DNA of 59,496 nt from Cupriavidus numazuensis (GCF_905397435.1 NZ_CAJPVI010000056.1:1-59496), one strand, 5' to 3'; numbered from the stretch's first letter, positions 25,777 through 35,446 are shown. The notes: a model not told the origin generated them from the letters alone. A program made the numbers and translations.

Positions 25777-27915
25777 CTATTGCTCGTTCTGGTTCAGAAG
25801 GATCAAGGCATCCAGTGCCACCGCGCCCTGTCCTTCCTGGCGCACCAGCAGCGGATTCACTTCCATTTCGCTGAGCCGGTCGCCGAGTGCCATGGCGGCG
25901 TCGGACAGCGCGGCAATCGCGGACGCTGCGGCTTCGATGTCGGCGGCGGGTTTGCCGCGGAAGCCGGTCATCAGGCGGTAGCCGCGCAGGCTGGACAGCA
26001 TCTCGTGCGCCATGGTGCGGTCCACCGGCAGCAGGCGGTGTGCGACGTCGTGGAAGATCTCGGTGAAGATGCCGCCCAGGCCCACGGTCATTGCCGGGCC
26101 AAACACCGGATCGCGCGTCACGCCGACGATCAGCTCGCAGACGCCGCTGGCCATTTTCTGCACCAGCACGCCGCGTTGCTCGGCCTGCGGCACTGCTTTC
26201 ACGGCGTTGGCGACGACCTCGGCCGATGCTGTGCGTACCTGCTGCGCATCCGCCAGGCCGAGGCGTACGCCGCCCACTTCGGTCTTGTGCGCGATGTCCG
26301 GGCTCAGCACCTTGATCACTACCGGGTAGCCGATGCTGTCTGCAGCCTTGGCGGCCTCGTCCGGTGTGGCGGCCATGGCCTCGGCGCCGATCGGCACGCC
26401 AAAACCTGCCAGCCACTGCTTGGCCTGGTATTCATCGGTGGAAGCAGCAGGCAAGTAGCCGGCGGCGCCCGTCGAGGCCTGGGCGCGCAGATCCATCCAG
26501 TGCGCGGTTGGCGCGGCGGTCCCGAGCCAGCCCACGTACGTGCCAAGTGCCTGCGCGGCACGTGCGACGTCCGGGAACAGCGCGACGCCGGCCTCGGCCA
26601 GCCGCTGGCGGCTGGTTGGTTCGCCGGTCGTGGCCACCACGATCAGGCGGTTGGTCTTCGCGGCGACCTCGATCAGTTCATCGGCGACGCGGTCGAGCAG
26701 GTAGGCCGTTGCGTAGAGGAAGATGACATCGGTATCGTCATCGGCGGCCAGGTTGTCCAGGACCGCATAAGCGAGCCCGTTGCGGTTGAAGAGCTGGCCC
26801 GTCATGTCGACCGGGTTGGCGACGCCACCGATTTCAGGCACGGCGGTCTGCAGACGCTGTTGCATCGCCTCCGACAGGCGCGGCACTTCAAGGCCCGCCG
26901 CGCTGAGCAGGTCAGCCGACAACGCGCCCATGGCGCCCGACACCGATGCCACCACCACGCGGCGCCCGGCGCTGCGCTGGCGGAAGCCCGACAGGTAGGC
27001 AAGATCGGTCAGGTGCGCCGGGTCGCGTGCCTGCATGGCGCCGAGCTGCGCGAATGCCGCGCGGTAGATGGCCTGGTTGCCGGCCAGCACCGCCGTGTGC
27101 GATTGCGTGGCGCTGGAGCCGGCCTCGCTTTCGCCGGCCTTGAGCACGATCAGCGGCTTGCCCGCGGCACGCAGGCGCGCGGCGGCGTCGATGAAGCGCG
27201 GGCCGTTGCGCAGGCCTTCGACGTAGCCGACCACGGCGCCGGTCTGCGCGTCATCGGCCAGGTAGTCGAGGTAATCGGCATAGTCGAGGCAGGCCTCGTT
27301 GCCGGTGTTGATGAACTGGTGGAAGCCGACGTCCATCTGGCGGCCCGTGGCGTAGACGATCGCGCAGACATTGCCGCTCTGCGTCAGCAGGCTGACGTGG
27401 CCAGGGCCGTCCTGCGGCGGGAAGGCCCGGAACGTCGTGGCGAACGCGGTGATGGCGCGCGTGGTCAGATTGGCCAGGCCCATGCAGTTGGGGCCGGCGA
27501 TGGCCATGCCGGTTTCGCGGGCAAAGGCGGTCAGTTCGGCCTGAAGGGCGATGCCGGCCTCGCCGGCTTCGGCAAAGCCCGAGGCATAGAGGATGGCTGC
27601 GCGGATGCCGACTGCGTGGCAGCGGCGCAGCTGCGGCAGCACGTCGTCGGCGCCGAGCGCGAGTACGGCCACATCGGGCGTCTTCGGCAGCGACTCGACA
27701 TCGGGATAGCACGCCAGTCCGGCGATTTCCGCGTAGCGCGGATTGACCGGATAGACCGTGCCCCGGTAGCCAAGGCGCTGCAGATGGTCCAGCGCCACGC
27801 CGCCGATGCGGCTGGTATCGCGCGACGCGCCGATGATGGCAATGGAAGCCGGTTCAAGCAGCTGGGACAGGGCGGCGCGGTCTGTTCGGGGCGCCGTAGC
27901 GGTAATGGTCATCAT
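25777..27915 (-). CDS. Acyl-CoA synthetase, ADP-forming/acetate-CoA ligase family
   Basis: The protein has 712 residues. The CoA-binding domain opens with SIAIIGASRDTSRIGG. The succinyl-CoA-synthetase-like domain carries the expected GPNCMGL, and a C-terminal ATP-grasp half contains GYPVVIKVLSPDIAHKTEVGGVRLGL and EVNPLLV. This single-chain layout is the NDP-forming acyl-CoA synthetase type also found with pimeloyl- and feruloyl-CoA pathways. It is the first gene of the operon, with GGAGATC before two adjacent ATG codons (27915, 27912). The substrate is not deducible. Confidence 0.9.
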   Translation of the reverse strand: MMTITATAPRTDRAALSQLLEPASIAIIGASRDTSRIGGVALDHLQRLGYRGTVYPVNPRYAEIAGLACYPDVESLPKTPDVAVLALGADDVLPQLRRCHAVGIRAAILYASGFAEAGEAGIALQAELTAFARETGMAIAGPNCMGLANLTTRAITAFATTFRAFPPQDGPGHVSLLTQSGNVCAIVYATGRQMDVGFHQFINTGNEACLDYADYLDYLADDAQTGAVVGYVEGLRNGPRFIDAAARLRAAGKPLIVLKAGESEAGSSATQSHTAVLAGNQAIYRAAFAQLGAMQARDPAHLTDLAYLSGFRQRSAGRRVVVASVSGAMGALSADLLSAAGLEVPRLSEAMQQRLQTAVPEIGGVANPVDMTGQLFNRNGLAYAVLDNLAADDDTDVIFLYATAYLLDRVADELIEVAAKTNRLIVVATTGEPTSRQRLAEAGVALFPDVARAAQALGTYVGWLGTAAPTAHWMDLRAQASTGAAGYLPAASTDEYQAKQWLAGFGVPIGAEAMAATPDEAAKAADSIGYPVVIKVLSPDIAHKTEVGGVRLGLADAQQVRTASAEVVANAVKAVPQAEQRGVLVQKMASGVCELIVGVTRDPVFGPAMTVGLGGIFTEIFHDVAHRLLPVDRTMAHEMLSSLRGYRLMTGFRGKPAADIEAAASAIAALSDAAMALGDRLSEMEVNPLLVRQEGQGAVALDALILLNQNEQ

Positions 27916-28159
27916 GATCTCCTTCCTTCCTGTGCCGGAAGGTGGAGCGATTCAAGCCCATGGCGGCAGGGTGCGGCAAGCAAGGCGCCGCAGACTGTGC
28001 ACATTGTGAACGGAGGCCGAGCGATGGCGAGGGGCTTGTTGCACTGCAATGTGGCTTGGGCGATACCTTCCGGGACGCGCGGCGGTGTATCTTTCAAGGT
28101 ATCTGACCTTGAGGTCCGCGCGGGCAGCCGGTGCCCGCGCGGCGCAGCGGAGAGACCCA

Positions 28160-30037
28160 ATGCACGAGCACTGCAATGCGAGCGTGTCGCTCTCGGTAGC
28201 CCGGCATGCCCGCCCCGGGCATGCTTGGCGCGCGGTCTGGCGACGCGCGGCCTCGCTGGTGACAACGCTCTTTTGCGCCGGTGTGCTGGCCGGTTGTGCG
28301 AGCCTGCCGGCGTCGGCCGAACGTACGCCTTCGACGGCGCCAACCGATACCAGCGACACGCCACTCGGCAAGGCGCTCGCGCCCAGGCTGGCGCAGCATC
28401 CGGGCGATTCGCTGTTCTATCCGCTGTCGTCCGGCCCCGATGCGCTGGCCGCACGCCTGGCCATGGCGCGCGCGGCGCAGCGCAGCCTGGACCTGCAGAC
28501 CTATATCTTCGAGCCCACCGGCACCGGCGCTGCCGTGCTCGGCGACATCATCGACGCCGCCGACCGCGGGGTGCGCGTACGCCTGTTGCTGGACGACATG
28601 CACACCAGCGGCCTGGACAAGGTGCTGGCCGCGATCGATTCGCATCCCAATATCGAGGTCAGGCTGTTCAACCCGTTCGCGAACCGTGGCGCGCGCTGGC
28701 TCGAAATGCTGTGGAGCTTCAGCCGGCTTGACCGCCGCATGCACAACAAGTCGATGACGGTGGACAACCAGATCTCGCTGGTTGGCGGGCGCAATGTAGG
28801 CGATGCCTATTTCTCCGCGCGTGCCGACATGGACTTCAGCGATCTGGATGTGCTTGTTGCAGGGCCGGTCGTGCCGCAGGTGTCGGCGGTGTTCGACGCG
28901 TACTGGAACGATCCCTCGTCCTACCCCGTCGTGGCGCTGATTCCTGAAAGCAAGGAAGCGCCCGAAGAAATGCACGCGTTTCGCAAGCGCCTCGAAGCGA
29001 GCGGCGACCAGGCGCGCGCCAGCCCCTATGTGCAGGAACTGCTCGATTCCGGCCTGGCGAAGGGTATCGAAAGCGGCCACATGCCCGGCTACACGGGCAA
29101 GGCCACCGTGGTGTCGGACAGCGCATCCAAGGCCACCGGGAAGACCGAGGGCGATGGCTATGCCACGATGCGGCTGGAGCGCATGATCAGTGCCGCGAAG
29201 AACGAAGTGGTGCTGGTGTCTCCGTACTTTGTGCCGGACGATGACGGTGAGGCGTGGCTTGTCGCGCTTGCCCGGCGCGGCATTCGCGTGCGCATCCTGA
29301 CCAATTCGTTTGCCGCAAACGATGTGAGCGCCGTGCACGCCGGCTATATGCCTCACCGCGAGGCACTGGTGGCGGCAGGCATCGAGCTGTACGAGCTAAA
29401 GCCGAGTGCCTACGCGGAACTCGCGCAGCGCGGCAAGCCGGCCAAGTCGGGATCGGGATCGGGATCGGGTGCAGGTGCAGGATCGGGAGCTGGAGCTGGA
29501 GCGAGTGCGAGTGCGAGTGCGAGTGCGAGTGCGAGTGCGAGTGCGAGTGCGGGTGCGAGCTCGGGAGCGGGAGCGGGTGCGAGTTCGGGCTCGGGCTCGG
29601 GCTCGGGCTCGGGGTTGGGCTCGGGCTCAGGCTCAGGGTCAAGAGTGACTTCGGGTTCGAGTTCGGGTTCGCGTTCGTGGCTGGCGTCGAGCCGCGCGAG
29701 CCTGCATGCCAAGAACTACATCGTCGACCAGCACCTGGTGTTCATCGGCTCGCTCAACATGGACCCGCGTTCGGCCAAGCTGAATACCGAGATGGGCATC
29801 GTGCTGGACAGCGCGCCACTGGCCCAGCGCATCCTCAGGGGCATGAACGATGGCCTGCTCGACATCGCTTACCGGGTCGAACTGCGCGCGAACCCGGACG
29901 GGAGCTCGCGTCACCTGACCTGGGTCACGCGCGAGAAGGGCCAGTTGACGACCTATGACAGCGAGCCGGGCATGGGCCCGCTGCAACACCTTGGCATCGG
30001 CTTCCTGCGCGTGCTCCCCATCAAAGAAGAGCTGTAA
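28160..30037 (+). CDS. Phospholipase D-family lipoprotein with Ser/Gly/Ala-repeat insert
   Basis: The protein has 625 residues. An N-terminal export segment ends in the lipobox LAGC (Cys46). HKD motif one is MHNKSMTVDNQISLVGGRN (His195, Lys197, Asp202), and motif two LHAKNYIVDQ lies at about 515 with GSLNMDPRS after it. This resembles bacterial ClsC/YmdC-type PLD proteins, some of which make cardiolipin. Between the motifs, residues ~430-505 are almost pure Ser, Gly and Ala, coded by hexanucleotide repeats, probably a flexible insert absent from most relatives. ATG 28160 has GGAGAG just upstream. Confidence 0.88.
   Translation: MHEHCNASVSLSVARHARPGHAWRAVWRRAASLVTTLFCAGVLAGCASLPASAERTPSTAPTDTSDTPLGKALAPRLAQHPGDSLFYPLSSGPDALAARLAMARAAQRSLDLQTYIFEPTGTGAAVLGDIIDAADRGVRVRLLLDDMHTSGLDKVLAAIDSHPNIEVRLFNPFANRGARWLEMLWSFSRLDRRMHNKSMTVDNQISLVGGRNVGDAYFSARADMDFSDLDVLVAGPVVPQVSAVFDAYWNDPSSYPVVALIPESKEAPEEMHAFRKRLEASGDQARASPYVQELLDSGLAKGIESGHMPGYTGKATVVSDSASKATGKTEGDGYATMRLERMISAAKNEVVLVSPYFVPDDDGEAWLVALARRGIRVRILTNSFAANDVSAVHAGYMPHREALVAAGIELYELKPSAYAELAQRGKPAKSGSGSGSGAGAGSGAGAGASASASASASASASASAGASSGAGAGASSGSGSGSGSGLGSGSGSGSRVTSGSSSGSRSWLASSRASLHAKNYIVDQHLVFIGSLNMDPRSAKLNTEMGIVLDSAPLAQRILRGMNDGLLDIAYRVELRANPDGSSRHLTWVTREKGQLTTYDSEPGMGPLQHLGIGFLRVLPIKEEL
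29447..29680 (+). repeat. Hexanucleotide tandem repeats inside the PLD gene
   Basis: GAGTGC is repeated eight times without interruption at 29503-29550. TCGGGC-type units are repeated at 29585-29640, and GGATCG units lie at the start. All units are 6 bp, so gain or loss changes the protein by two residues and keeps the frame. Confidence 0.9.
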
Positions 30038-30040
30038 AAG

Positions 30041-30080
30041 CGCGTAAGCGGGAGACCGATGCTGCACAGCGTCTTACGCG
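30041..30080 (+). terminator. Possible terminator after the PLD gene
   Basis: CGCGTAAG (30041-30048) and CTTACGCG (30073-30080) form an 8-bp inverted repeat 4 nt after the stop codon. There is no T-run, so it may only be a weak or Rho-linked stop. Confidence 0.3.
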
Positions 30081-30183
30081 AATCTCCGATCGGCGGTAAT
30101 GTGCCGGCTGCGCCCCGGAAAACCACTGACGGCCGCGTGCACTGCCCCGGCAGTACCGCAGCGGCCTGCACGCAAGGAGATCC

Positions 30184-31269
30184 ATGAAAGCCGCTGTCCT
30201 GCATCAACCCAAGTCACCGCTGGTCATCGAAGACGTTGCCATCGGCAAGCCTGGCCCGCACGAAGTCCTGATCCGGACCGCCGCTGTCGGCGTGTGCCAT
30301 TCGGACCTGCACTTCCTGGATGGCGCCTACCCGTATCCCATGCCCGCCGTGCTCGGCCACGAAGCCGCCGGCGTGGTGGAGCAGGTCGGCGAACTGGTGC
30401 GCACGGTCCGGCCCGGCGACCACGTGATTACCTGCCTGTCGGCCTATTGCGGCCATTGCGAGCACTGCCTGACCGGGCACCTGTCACTGTGCACCGAACC
30501 CGATACGCGCCGCAGCGAAGAGGAGGCGCCGCGCCTGACGGCGCACCACGGCGGCCTGATGAACCAGTTCCTCAACCTGTCCGCGTTCGCCGAACAGATG
30601 CTCGTGCACGAGCACGCACTGGTCGCCATCCGCCGCGACATGCCGCTTGACCGCGCCGCACTGATCGGCTGTGCCGTCACCACTGGCTTCGGCGCCGTCG
30701 TGCATACCGCGCGTGTGCAGCCCGGCGAAACCGTGGCGGTCATTGGCTGCGGTGGCATCGGGCTGGCCACCATCAACGGTGCGGCCATCGCGGGCGCGGG
30801 CCGCATCATCGCCATCGACCGCGTGCCGGGCAAGCTGGAGTTGGCGCGGCAATTTGGCGCGACTGATGTCGTTCAGGCCGGCGACGATACCGTCGACGCA
30901 GTCCGCGCGCTGACCGGCGGTGGTGTGCACCATGCGTTCGAAGCGATCGGCCTCAAGCAGACCGCCGAGCAGGCCTTCGCGATGCTGCGCCGCGGCGGCA
31001 CGGCCACCATCATCGGCATGATCGCGCCGGGCGTGAAGATCGAACTCAAGGGCAGCGACTTCCTTGGCGAGAAGAAGATCCAGGGTTCGCTGATGGGGTC
31101 CAACCGCTTCCCGGTGGACATGCCGCGCATGGTGGATTTCTACATGGCGGGGCGGCTGAAGCTCGACGAACTGATTTCGCGGCGCCTGCCGCTCGAAGAG
31201 ATCAACAGCGCGTTCGATGAGCTGCGCCGCGGGGAGCTGGCGCGGTCTGTGGTGGTGTTTGGGGATTGA
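30184..31269 (+). CDS. Zinc-dependent alcohol dehydrogenase
   Basis: The protein has 361 residues of the MDR family. The catalytic zinc site is VCHSDLHF plus GHEAAGVV, and the structural zinc Cys cluster is CLSAYCGHCEHCLTGHLSLC. The Rossmann fold carries VIGCGGIGLATINGA. It resembles the NAD-dependent group near class III and mycothiol-type or aryl alcohol dehydrogenases; the exact substrate is unknown. AAGGAGATCC precedes the ATG, a strong ribosome site. It stands alone between the PLD gene and a convergent periplasmic-protein gene. Confidence 0.9.
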   Translation: MKAAVLHQPKSPLVIEDVAIGKPGPHEVLIRTAAVGVCHSDLHFLDGAYPYPMPAVLGHEAAGVVEQVGELVRTVRPGDHVITCLSAYCGHCEHCLTGHLSLCTEPDTRRSEEEAPRLTAHHGGLMNQFLNLSAFAEQMLVHEHALVAIRRDMPLDRAALIGCAVTTGFGAVVHTARVQPGETVAVIGCGGIGLATINGAAIAGAGRIIAIDRVPGKLELARQFGATDVVQAGDDTVDAVRALTGGGVHHAFEAIGLKQTAEQAFAMLRRGGTATIIGMIAPGVKIELKGSDFLGEKKIQGSLMGSNRFPVDMPRMVDFYMAGRLKLDELISRRLPLEEINSAFDELRRGELARSVVVFGD

Positions 31270-31336
31270 GGGGGTGGCTTGAGGTTTGATCCGGGCCGCA
31301 GCTGCTTGCCGGTGCGGCCGGGTCGAATCCAGAGAC

Positions 31337-32257
31337 TTATGACCGCATTCGATTCAGTTCATCGATACGCTGTTGGTAGGTGCGCAGCAGGCACGCTTTA
31401 TCGCTGCAAAGATTGCGGGAATCGCGAAGCCATGCGCGTTGATCCGCGCGCAGCCGCGCCTTGTTCGCCGATGTCTTCAGCTTCTGGTCATAGACCATTG
31501 CCAGCTTCCTATCGACGCGCGTCAGTTCTGCATCTCCACAAATCAGCTGTGCCTGCGTGGAGACGAGCTTGCTGCAATCGAAACTATGGGCCAAAGCATC
31601 CTTGGCCTCTGGCTGAATCTCCGCCAGTCCCGGTCTGCATAGTCCTTGCAGCGATTTGCAGGCGACATCGCGCCCGACCCATGCCATGTCTCGCGCACCA
31701 TATTCCTTGACGAAGCGATTGATGCCGGCATGGCTGACGCCCCGTTGCATCGCGTTCGCCGCGATGATCTCATTGCAGAGCGAGTCCGAAGCGTAAGTCT
31801 TGCCATCGCGCCGGTAGCAACTGTGAAAGCCAAGCAAGCCGGTGCCAACGACACTGCGGCGTTCTCCGGATGCGAACAGGATGGAAGCGCAGGCGGAAGC
31901 GCACCTGGCATTGCTTGGAACGGTCGTGTAGACGCGTACCGTGTCCATGGCATCGATCAGCCGGAACGCGGCCTCGACATTTCCGCCGGGGCTGTTCAAC
32001 GCAAGGATCACGAGTCCTTCTTCATCACGGTCAGCCAGTTTGGCCGCCGCCAGAAACTTCTTTGCATCCCCTTCCTGAATCTTGCCTTCCCCAATCAGCA
32101 TCTTTCTCTTGAGTTGGGGTTGGTAGTAGACGGTGAAGTCCATGGCGGATGCTGTACCGGGAAGCATCAGCACAGCGAAGCAGATGCAGCAAAGCCACGG
32201 GTGGATCCGGCCTGGCACCGCCGCGTTCCCGGCTCCCAGGCGCCCTGTGTTGTGCAT
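31337..32257 (-). CDS. Periplasmic ClpP-like protein fused to an LprI domain
   Basis: The protein has 306 residues. A signal peptide ends near TASA. The first ~170 mature residues have a ClpP/crotonase-like fold as in COG3904 (ILALNSPGGNVEAAFRL, ARCASACASILFASGERR, GLLGFHS). Residues ~220-306 form an LprI-type domain (DCSKLVSTQAQLICGDAELTRVD, QRAWLRDSRNLC), named for mycobacterial lysozyme inhibition. The CASACA segment holds the expected Ser position, but catalytic activity is untested. GGGAGAAGC before ATG 32257 supports the start. The pairing of both domains in one export protein suggests a cell-envelope role. Confidence 0.78.
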   Translation of the reverse strand: MHNTGRLGAGNAAVPGRIHPWLCCICFAVLMLPGTASAMDFTVYYQPQLKRKMLIGEGKIQEGDAKKFLAAAKLADRDEEGLVILALNSPGGNVEAAFRLIDAMDTVRVYTTVPSNARCASACASILFASGERRSVVGTGLLGFHSCYRRDGKTYASDSLCNEIIAANAMQRGVSHAGINRFVKEYGARDMAWVGRDVACKSLQGLCRPGLAEIQPEAKDALAHSFDCSKLVSTQAQLICGDAELTRVDRKLAMVYDQKLKTSANKARLRADQRAWLRDSRNLCSDKACLLRTYQQRIDELNRMRS

Positions 32258-32318
32258 ACGCTTCTCCCGCTGAATGTGAAAAGCATAGCCTCGGATCTGT
32301 GGCCGATTGCCTTGCGCG

Positions 32319-33257
32319 TCAGGCTTGCACCGCCTCCCGCTTTCGCGCGGCCGGACGTCTGGTCTCCGGCACGCCCAGTGTCTGCTCCAGCACGTCCAGG
32401 AACACCCGTACGCTGGCTGGCATCAGCTTTCGCGCCGGCATCAGCACGTAGACCTTGAGCGGTGATGATGCGTACGCCGGCAGCACGCGCACGAGTTGGC
32501 CCTGCTGCACCTGCTCCTGCACAAAGCGCGGCGACAGCCGGGCGACACCCAGCCCGTCGATGGCGGCTTTCAGGCGCAGTTCAGCGTTATGCGTGCAGAT
32601 GCGCGGCTCGACATCCAGACGTGCCGTTTCGATGTCCTCGCGCAGGAATTCCCAGCAGTGATCGTCGGCGTTGCCGAGCGTGGGCCAGCCGGCCAGGTCC
32701 TGCGGGGTACGCGGCAGGCCGCGGTCGCGGATCAGCGCAGGCGCCGCATAGAAGCCGCGCTCGATCAGCACGACACGCTTGCTGGCGAACGAGGTGTCCT
32801 GGAGCCGCGTGTTGGTCATGACGAAGGCGAGGTCATAGCCATGGCGGATCAGGTCGGGCTGGTCCCAGCTGACGTCGACGTGCACGCGCAGGCGCGGATG
32901 CAGGCGCATCAGGCGGCTGAGGCCCTCGGACAGATGCTGCGAACCGACTTCATACGGGGTGGAGATGCGCAGCACGCCGTTGACCTCGTCGCTGACGGAG
33001 GCGGCCTCGGCGTTGATTTCGTGCAGTTCGGCGAACAGCGGCGCCACGCGGTCGTAAAGCCGCTGGCCGCGCTCGGTCACGCGCACGCGCCGCGTGGTGC
33101 GTTCAAACAGCCGCACCCCAAGCTGGCTTTCCAGCCGGGCCACCGCCGCGCTGGCCGAGGACTTCGGCACTTCCGCCAGTTCGGCCCCCTGGGTAAAGCC
33201 ACCGCCTTCCACTACGCGGCAGAAAATTTCCCAGTCCTTCCATTCGATCGTTTTCAT
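32319..33257 (-). CDS. LysR-family transcriptional regulator
   Basis: The protein has 312 residues. The N-terminal winged HTH reads DWEIFCRVVEGGGFTQGAELAEVPKSSASAAVARLESQLGVRLFERTTRRV, as in the CrgA/DmlR group. An effector domain follows from about residue 90. ATG 33257 (MKTIEWKDW) gives the standard LysR N-terminus; the upstream reading adds 30 unlikely residues. It diverges from the carotenoid-oxygenase-like gene, so that gene is the likely target through the 195 bp shared promoter region. Confidence 0.9.
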   Translation of the reverse strand: MKTIEWKDWEIFCRVVEGGGFTQGAELAEVPKSSASAAVARLESQLGVRLFERTTRRVRVTERGQRLYDRVAPLFAELHEINAEAASVSDEVNGVLRISTPYEVGSQHLSEGLSRLMRLHPRLRVHVDVSWDQPDLIRHGYDLAFVMTNTRLQDTSFASKRVVLIERGFYAAPALIRDRGLPRTPQDLAGWPTLGNADDHCWEFLREDIETARLDVEPRICTHNAELRLKAAIDGLGVARLSPRFVQEQVQQGQLVRVLPAYASSPLKVYVLMPARKLMPASVRVFLDVLEQTLGVPETRRPAARKREAVQA

Positions 33258-33452
33258 GCAGTGCCCCGGCATCAGCGGCGCTCTCGCGGATGGGTCCGTC
33301 AGCTTCGGGCTGCGGTAGCGGGCGCGCTTGCGGCTGGATTGTCCCACAGTGTGGACAATGGTGGTGGCGGCCGATGTGTGGCTCGATCGGCACTGCGGGA
33401 TTTACATCCTATATTTACGTCGTGAATCGTCTCCGACATGGAGCCATACGCC

Positions 33453-34853
33453 ATGAGTCAGCCATTCCCCGCGATTCCCCATCTCAGCGGCAACTTCGCG
33501 CCCATCCTCATGGAGTGCGACGCCCATGACCTGCCTGTCACGGGCGAACTCCCGCGCGCCCTGCATGGCACGCTCTACCGCAACGGCCCGAACCCGCAGT
33601 TCGCGCCGCGCGACGCGTACTACCACTGGTTTATCGGCGACGGCATGGTGCACGCGTTCCATATCGAAGATGGCCGCGTGCGCTACCGCAACCGCTGGGT
33701 GCGCACCCACAAGTTTGACCTGGAACGCTCCGCCGGAAAGGCGCTGTTCGGAAGCTGGGGCAACCCGGCCACGACCGATCCATCGGTGAGCGGCCAGGAG
33801 AACGGCGTGGCCAACACGAACATCGTCTGGCACGCCGGGCGCTTGCTTGCGCTGGAAGAGGCGGACCTGCCGGTGGAGCTGGATGCCTGCGACCTGACCA
33901 CGCGCGGCAACTGCACCTATGGCGGCAAACTGTCCGGCGCCATGACCGCGCACCCGAAGATCGATCCCATTACCGGCGAACTGGTGTTCTTCGCTTACGC
34001 GGCAGACGGACGCTTTACCAACGGTATGCGCTACGGCGTGGTCGACGGTGACGGCCGGCTTGTGCGCCTGGAACACTTCGACGCACCGTTCAGCAGCATG
34101 ATCCACGACTTCATGGTGACATCGCGACATGTGCTGTTCCCCGTGCTGCCGCTGACCGGCAGCATGGCACGGGCCACGCGCGGCGAGCCGGCCTATGCGT
34201 GGGAGCCGCAGCTTGGCGCGCACATCGGCATCCTGCCGCGCCATGGCGACGTGACGCAGATGCGCTGGTTTCGCGGCGAAGCCTGCTACGTCTTCCACGT
34301 CATGAACGCGTGGGAAGAGGGCGATCGGATCCTTGCGGATGTCATGCAGTACGACGAGCCGCCGCTGTTCAATCCGAACGCCGGTGGACCGGGCAGCCGT
34401 GCGCGCCTGTGCCGCTGGACCTTCGATCTCGACGCCGGTACCGACACGTTCCGGCGCACGTGGCTCGATGACATGCCCGGTGAATTTCCGCGTATCGACG
34501 ATCGCTTCGCCACGCTGCCGTATCGCCATGGCTACTTTGCCTCGCGCCAGCGCGAAGGGTCGTTGCCAGGTACTTATGACACGCTGGTCCACCTGGATCT
34601 GACCACGGGTCGGCGCACGGTACACGCGCTGTCGGAAGGGGACGCGATCTCCGAGCCGGTATTCGTGCCGCGTAGCCCGGACAGCGCGGAAGGTGATGGC
34701 TGGCTGCTCGCGACGGTGTTCCGGGGGGCGGAGCAGCGCAGCGATCTCGTGGTGTATGAAGCGGATGATATCGGCAGCGGGCCGATTGCCGTGGTGCAGT
34801 TGTCGCATCGCGTGCCGTTCGGCTTCCACGGCAACTGGCGACCCGCGAACTGA
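33453..34853 (+). CDS. Carotenoid-oxygenase-family enzyme (lignostilbene dioxygenase type)
   Basis: The protein has 466 residues of the RPE65/carotenoid cleavage family. Four Fe-binding His positions are visible: TAHPKIDP, MIHDFM, CYVFHVMNAWEE and the C-terminal GFHGNW. LYRNGPNPQF near the start is a family signature. Bacterial members split a C=C bond of stilbenes or carotenoids with O2. No carotenoid biosynthesis genes are in the window, so a phenolic or lignin-derived substrate is more likely. ATG 33453 has GGAG 9 nt upstream and is chosen over 33438. The divergent LysR gene probably regulates it. Confidence 0.92.
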   Translation: MSQPFPAIPHLSGNFAPILMECDAHDLPVTGELPRALHGTLYRNGPNPQFAPRDAYYHWFIGDGMVHAFHIEDGRVRYRNRWVRTHKFDLERSAGKALFGSWGNPATTDPSVSGQENGVANTNIVWHAGRLLALEEADLPVELDACDLTTRGNCTYGGKLSGAMTAHPKIDPITGELVFFAYAADGRFTNGMRYGVVDGDGRLVRLEHFDAPFSSMIHDFMVTSRHVLFPVLPLTGSMARATRGEPAYAWEPQLGAHIGILPRHGDVTQMRWFRGEACYVFHVMNAWEEGDRILADVMQYDEPPLFNPNAGGPGSRARLCRWTFDLDAGTDTFRRTWLDDMPGEFPRIDDRFATLPYRHGYFASRQREGSLPGTYDTLVHLDLTTGRRTVHALSEGDAISEPVFVPRSPDSAEGDGWLLATVFRGAEQRSDLVVYEADDIGSGPIAVVQLSHRVPFGFHGNWRPAN

Positions 34854-34898
34854 GTGGCAGGCATGTCCGGCGCGGATGCCGGACACCGAACCAACGCT

Positions 34899-35405
34899 TC
34901 AGTAAGGCTGGTCGCCGGGGCGGATATCGAAAGCCAGGGTCTCGGCGATATCCAACATTTCCTCATCGTCCTCGCTGCGCGTGATCCAGCCGCCGTAGGC
35001 ATCGCCGCCGGTATCCCAGTTCCACAGCGTGTAGCCGGCCACGCGCAACTGCCGGTGGGCCAGTTCCATCAGCTCGGGCACGCTGGTGCTTTCCAGGAAG
35101 TCCTCGTCCTCGGGGTCTTCGCTGCCCCAGTCGATCTCAAGGTCCAGCCGCTCGCACAGCTGGTTCATGCAGCCGATGAAGGACTGGCAGTCCTTCCAGT
35201 CCACATAGAAGCCGGACTGCCAGTCGATGACCTCGCGGATCACCCACAGCAGTTCCTGGCCCTCGGTGTCGTCTTCCTCCGCGTCGAGCAGCGCGTCTTC
35301 GAACAGCGCGCGCTGGGCATCGGTCTGCGCGGTGTCGCCAAGGTTGATCAGCGCAAAGAAGTGCTGGATGGCGTCCTGGATGTGGTCGTCCAATGGTGTG
35401 ACCAT
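34899..35405 (-). CDS. DUF6630-type acidic protein
   Basis: The protein has 168 residues and is very acidic. VIDWQSGFYVDWKDCQSFIGCMNQLC, IDWGSEDPEDEDFL and YTLWNWDTGGDAYGGWI match what I recall of the DUF6630 family. Members are cytosolic and of unknown function. AAGGAGAAC sits just before the ATG. It converges on the carotenoid-oxygenase-like gene. An ArsR-type regulator lies 41 bp upstream on the same strand, so the two may form an operon. Confidence 0.8.
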   Translation of the reverse strand: MVTPLDDHIQDAIQHFFALINLGDTAQTDAQRALFEDALLDAEEDDTEGQELLWVIREVIDWQSGFYVDWKDCQSFIGCMNQLCERLDLEIDWGSEDPEDEDFLESTSVPELMELAHRQLRVAGYTLWNWDTGGDAYGGWITRSEDDEEMLDIAETLAFDIRPGDQPY

Positions 35406-35446
35406 GTTCGTTCTCCTTATAGGGTATGTCAGTGTTGCCGGGCCCT

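Noticed and set aside
25486..28731. 1081-residue plus-strand open frame
   Set aside because: It lies opposite three clear genes (acyl-CoA synthetase, Bug receptor, start of the PLD region) in high-GC DNA where antisense frames stay open by codon bias; the protein is His/Arg/Gly-rich without motifs.
29447..29680. Short repeats that might be a CRISPR array
   Set aside because: Units are 6 bp, contiguous and in frame in a coding sequence, with no spacers.
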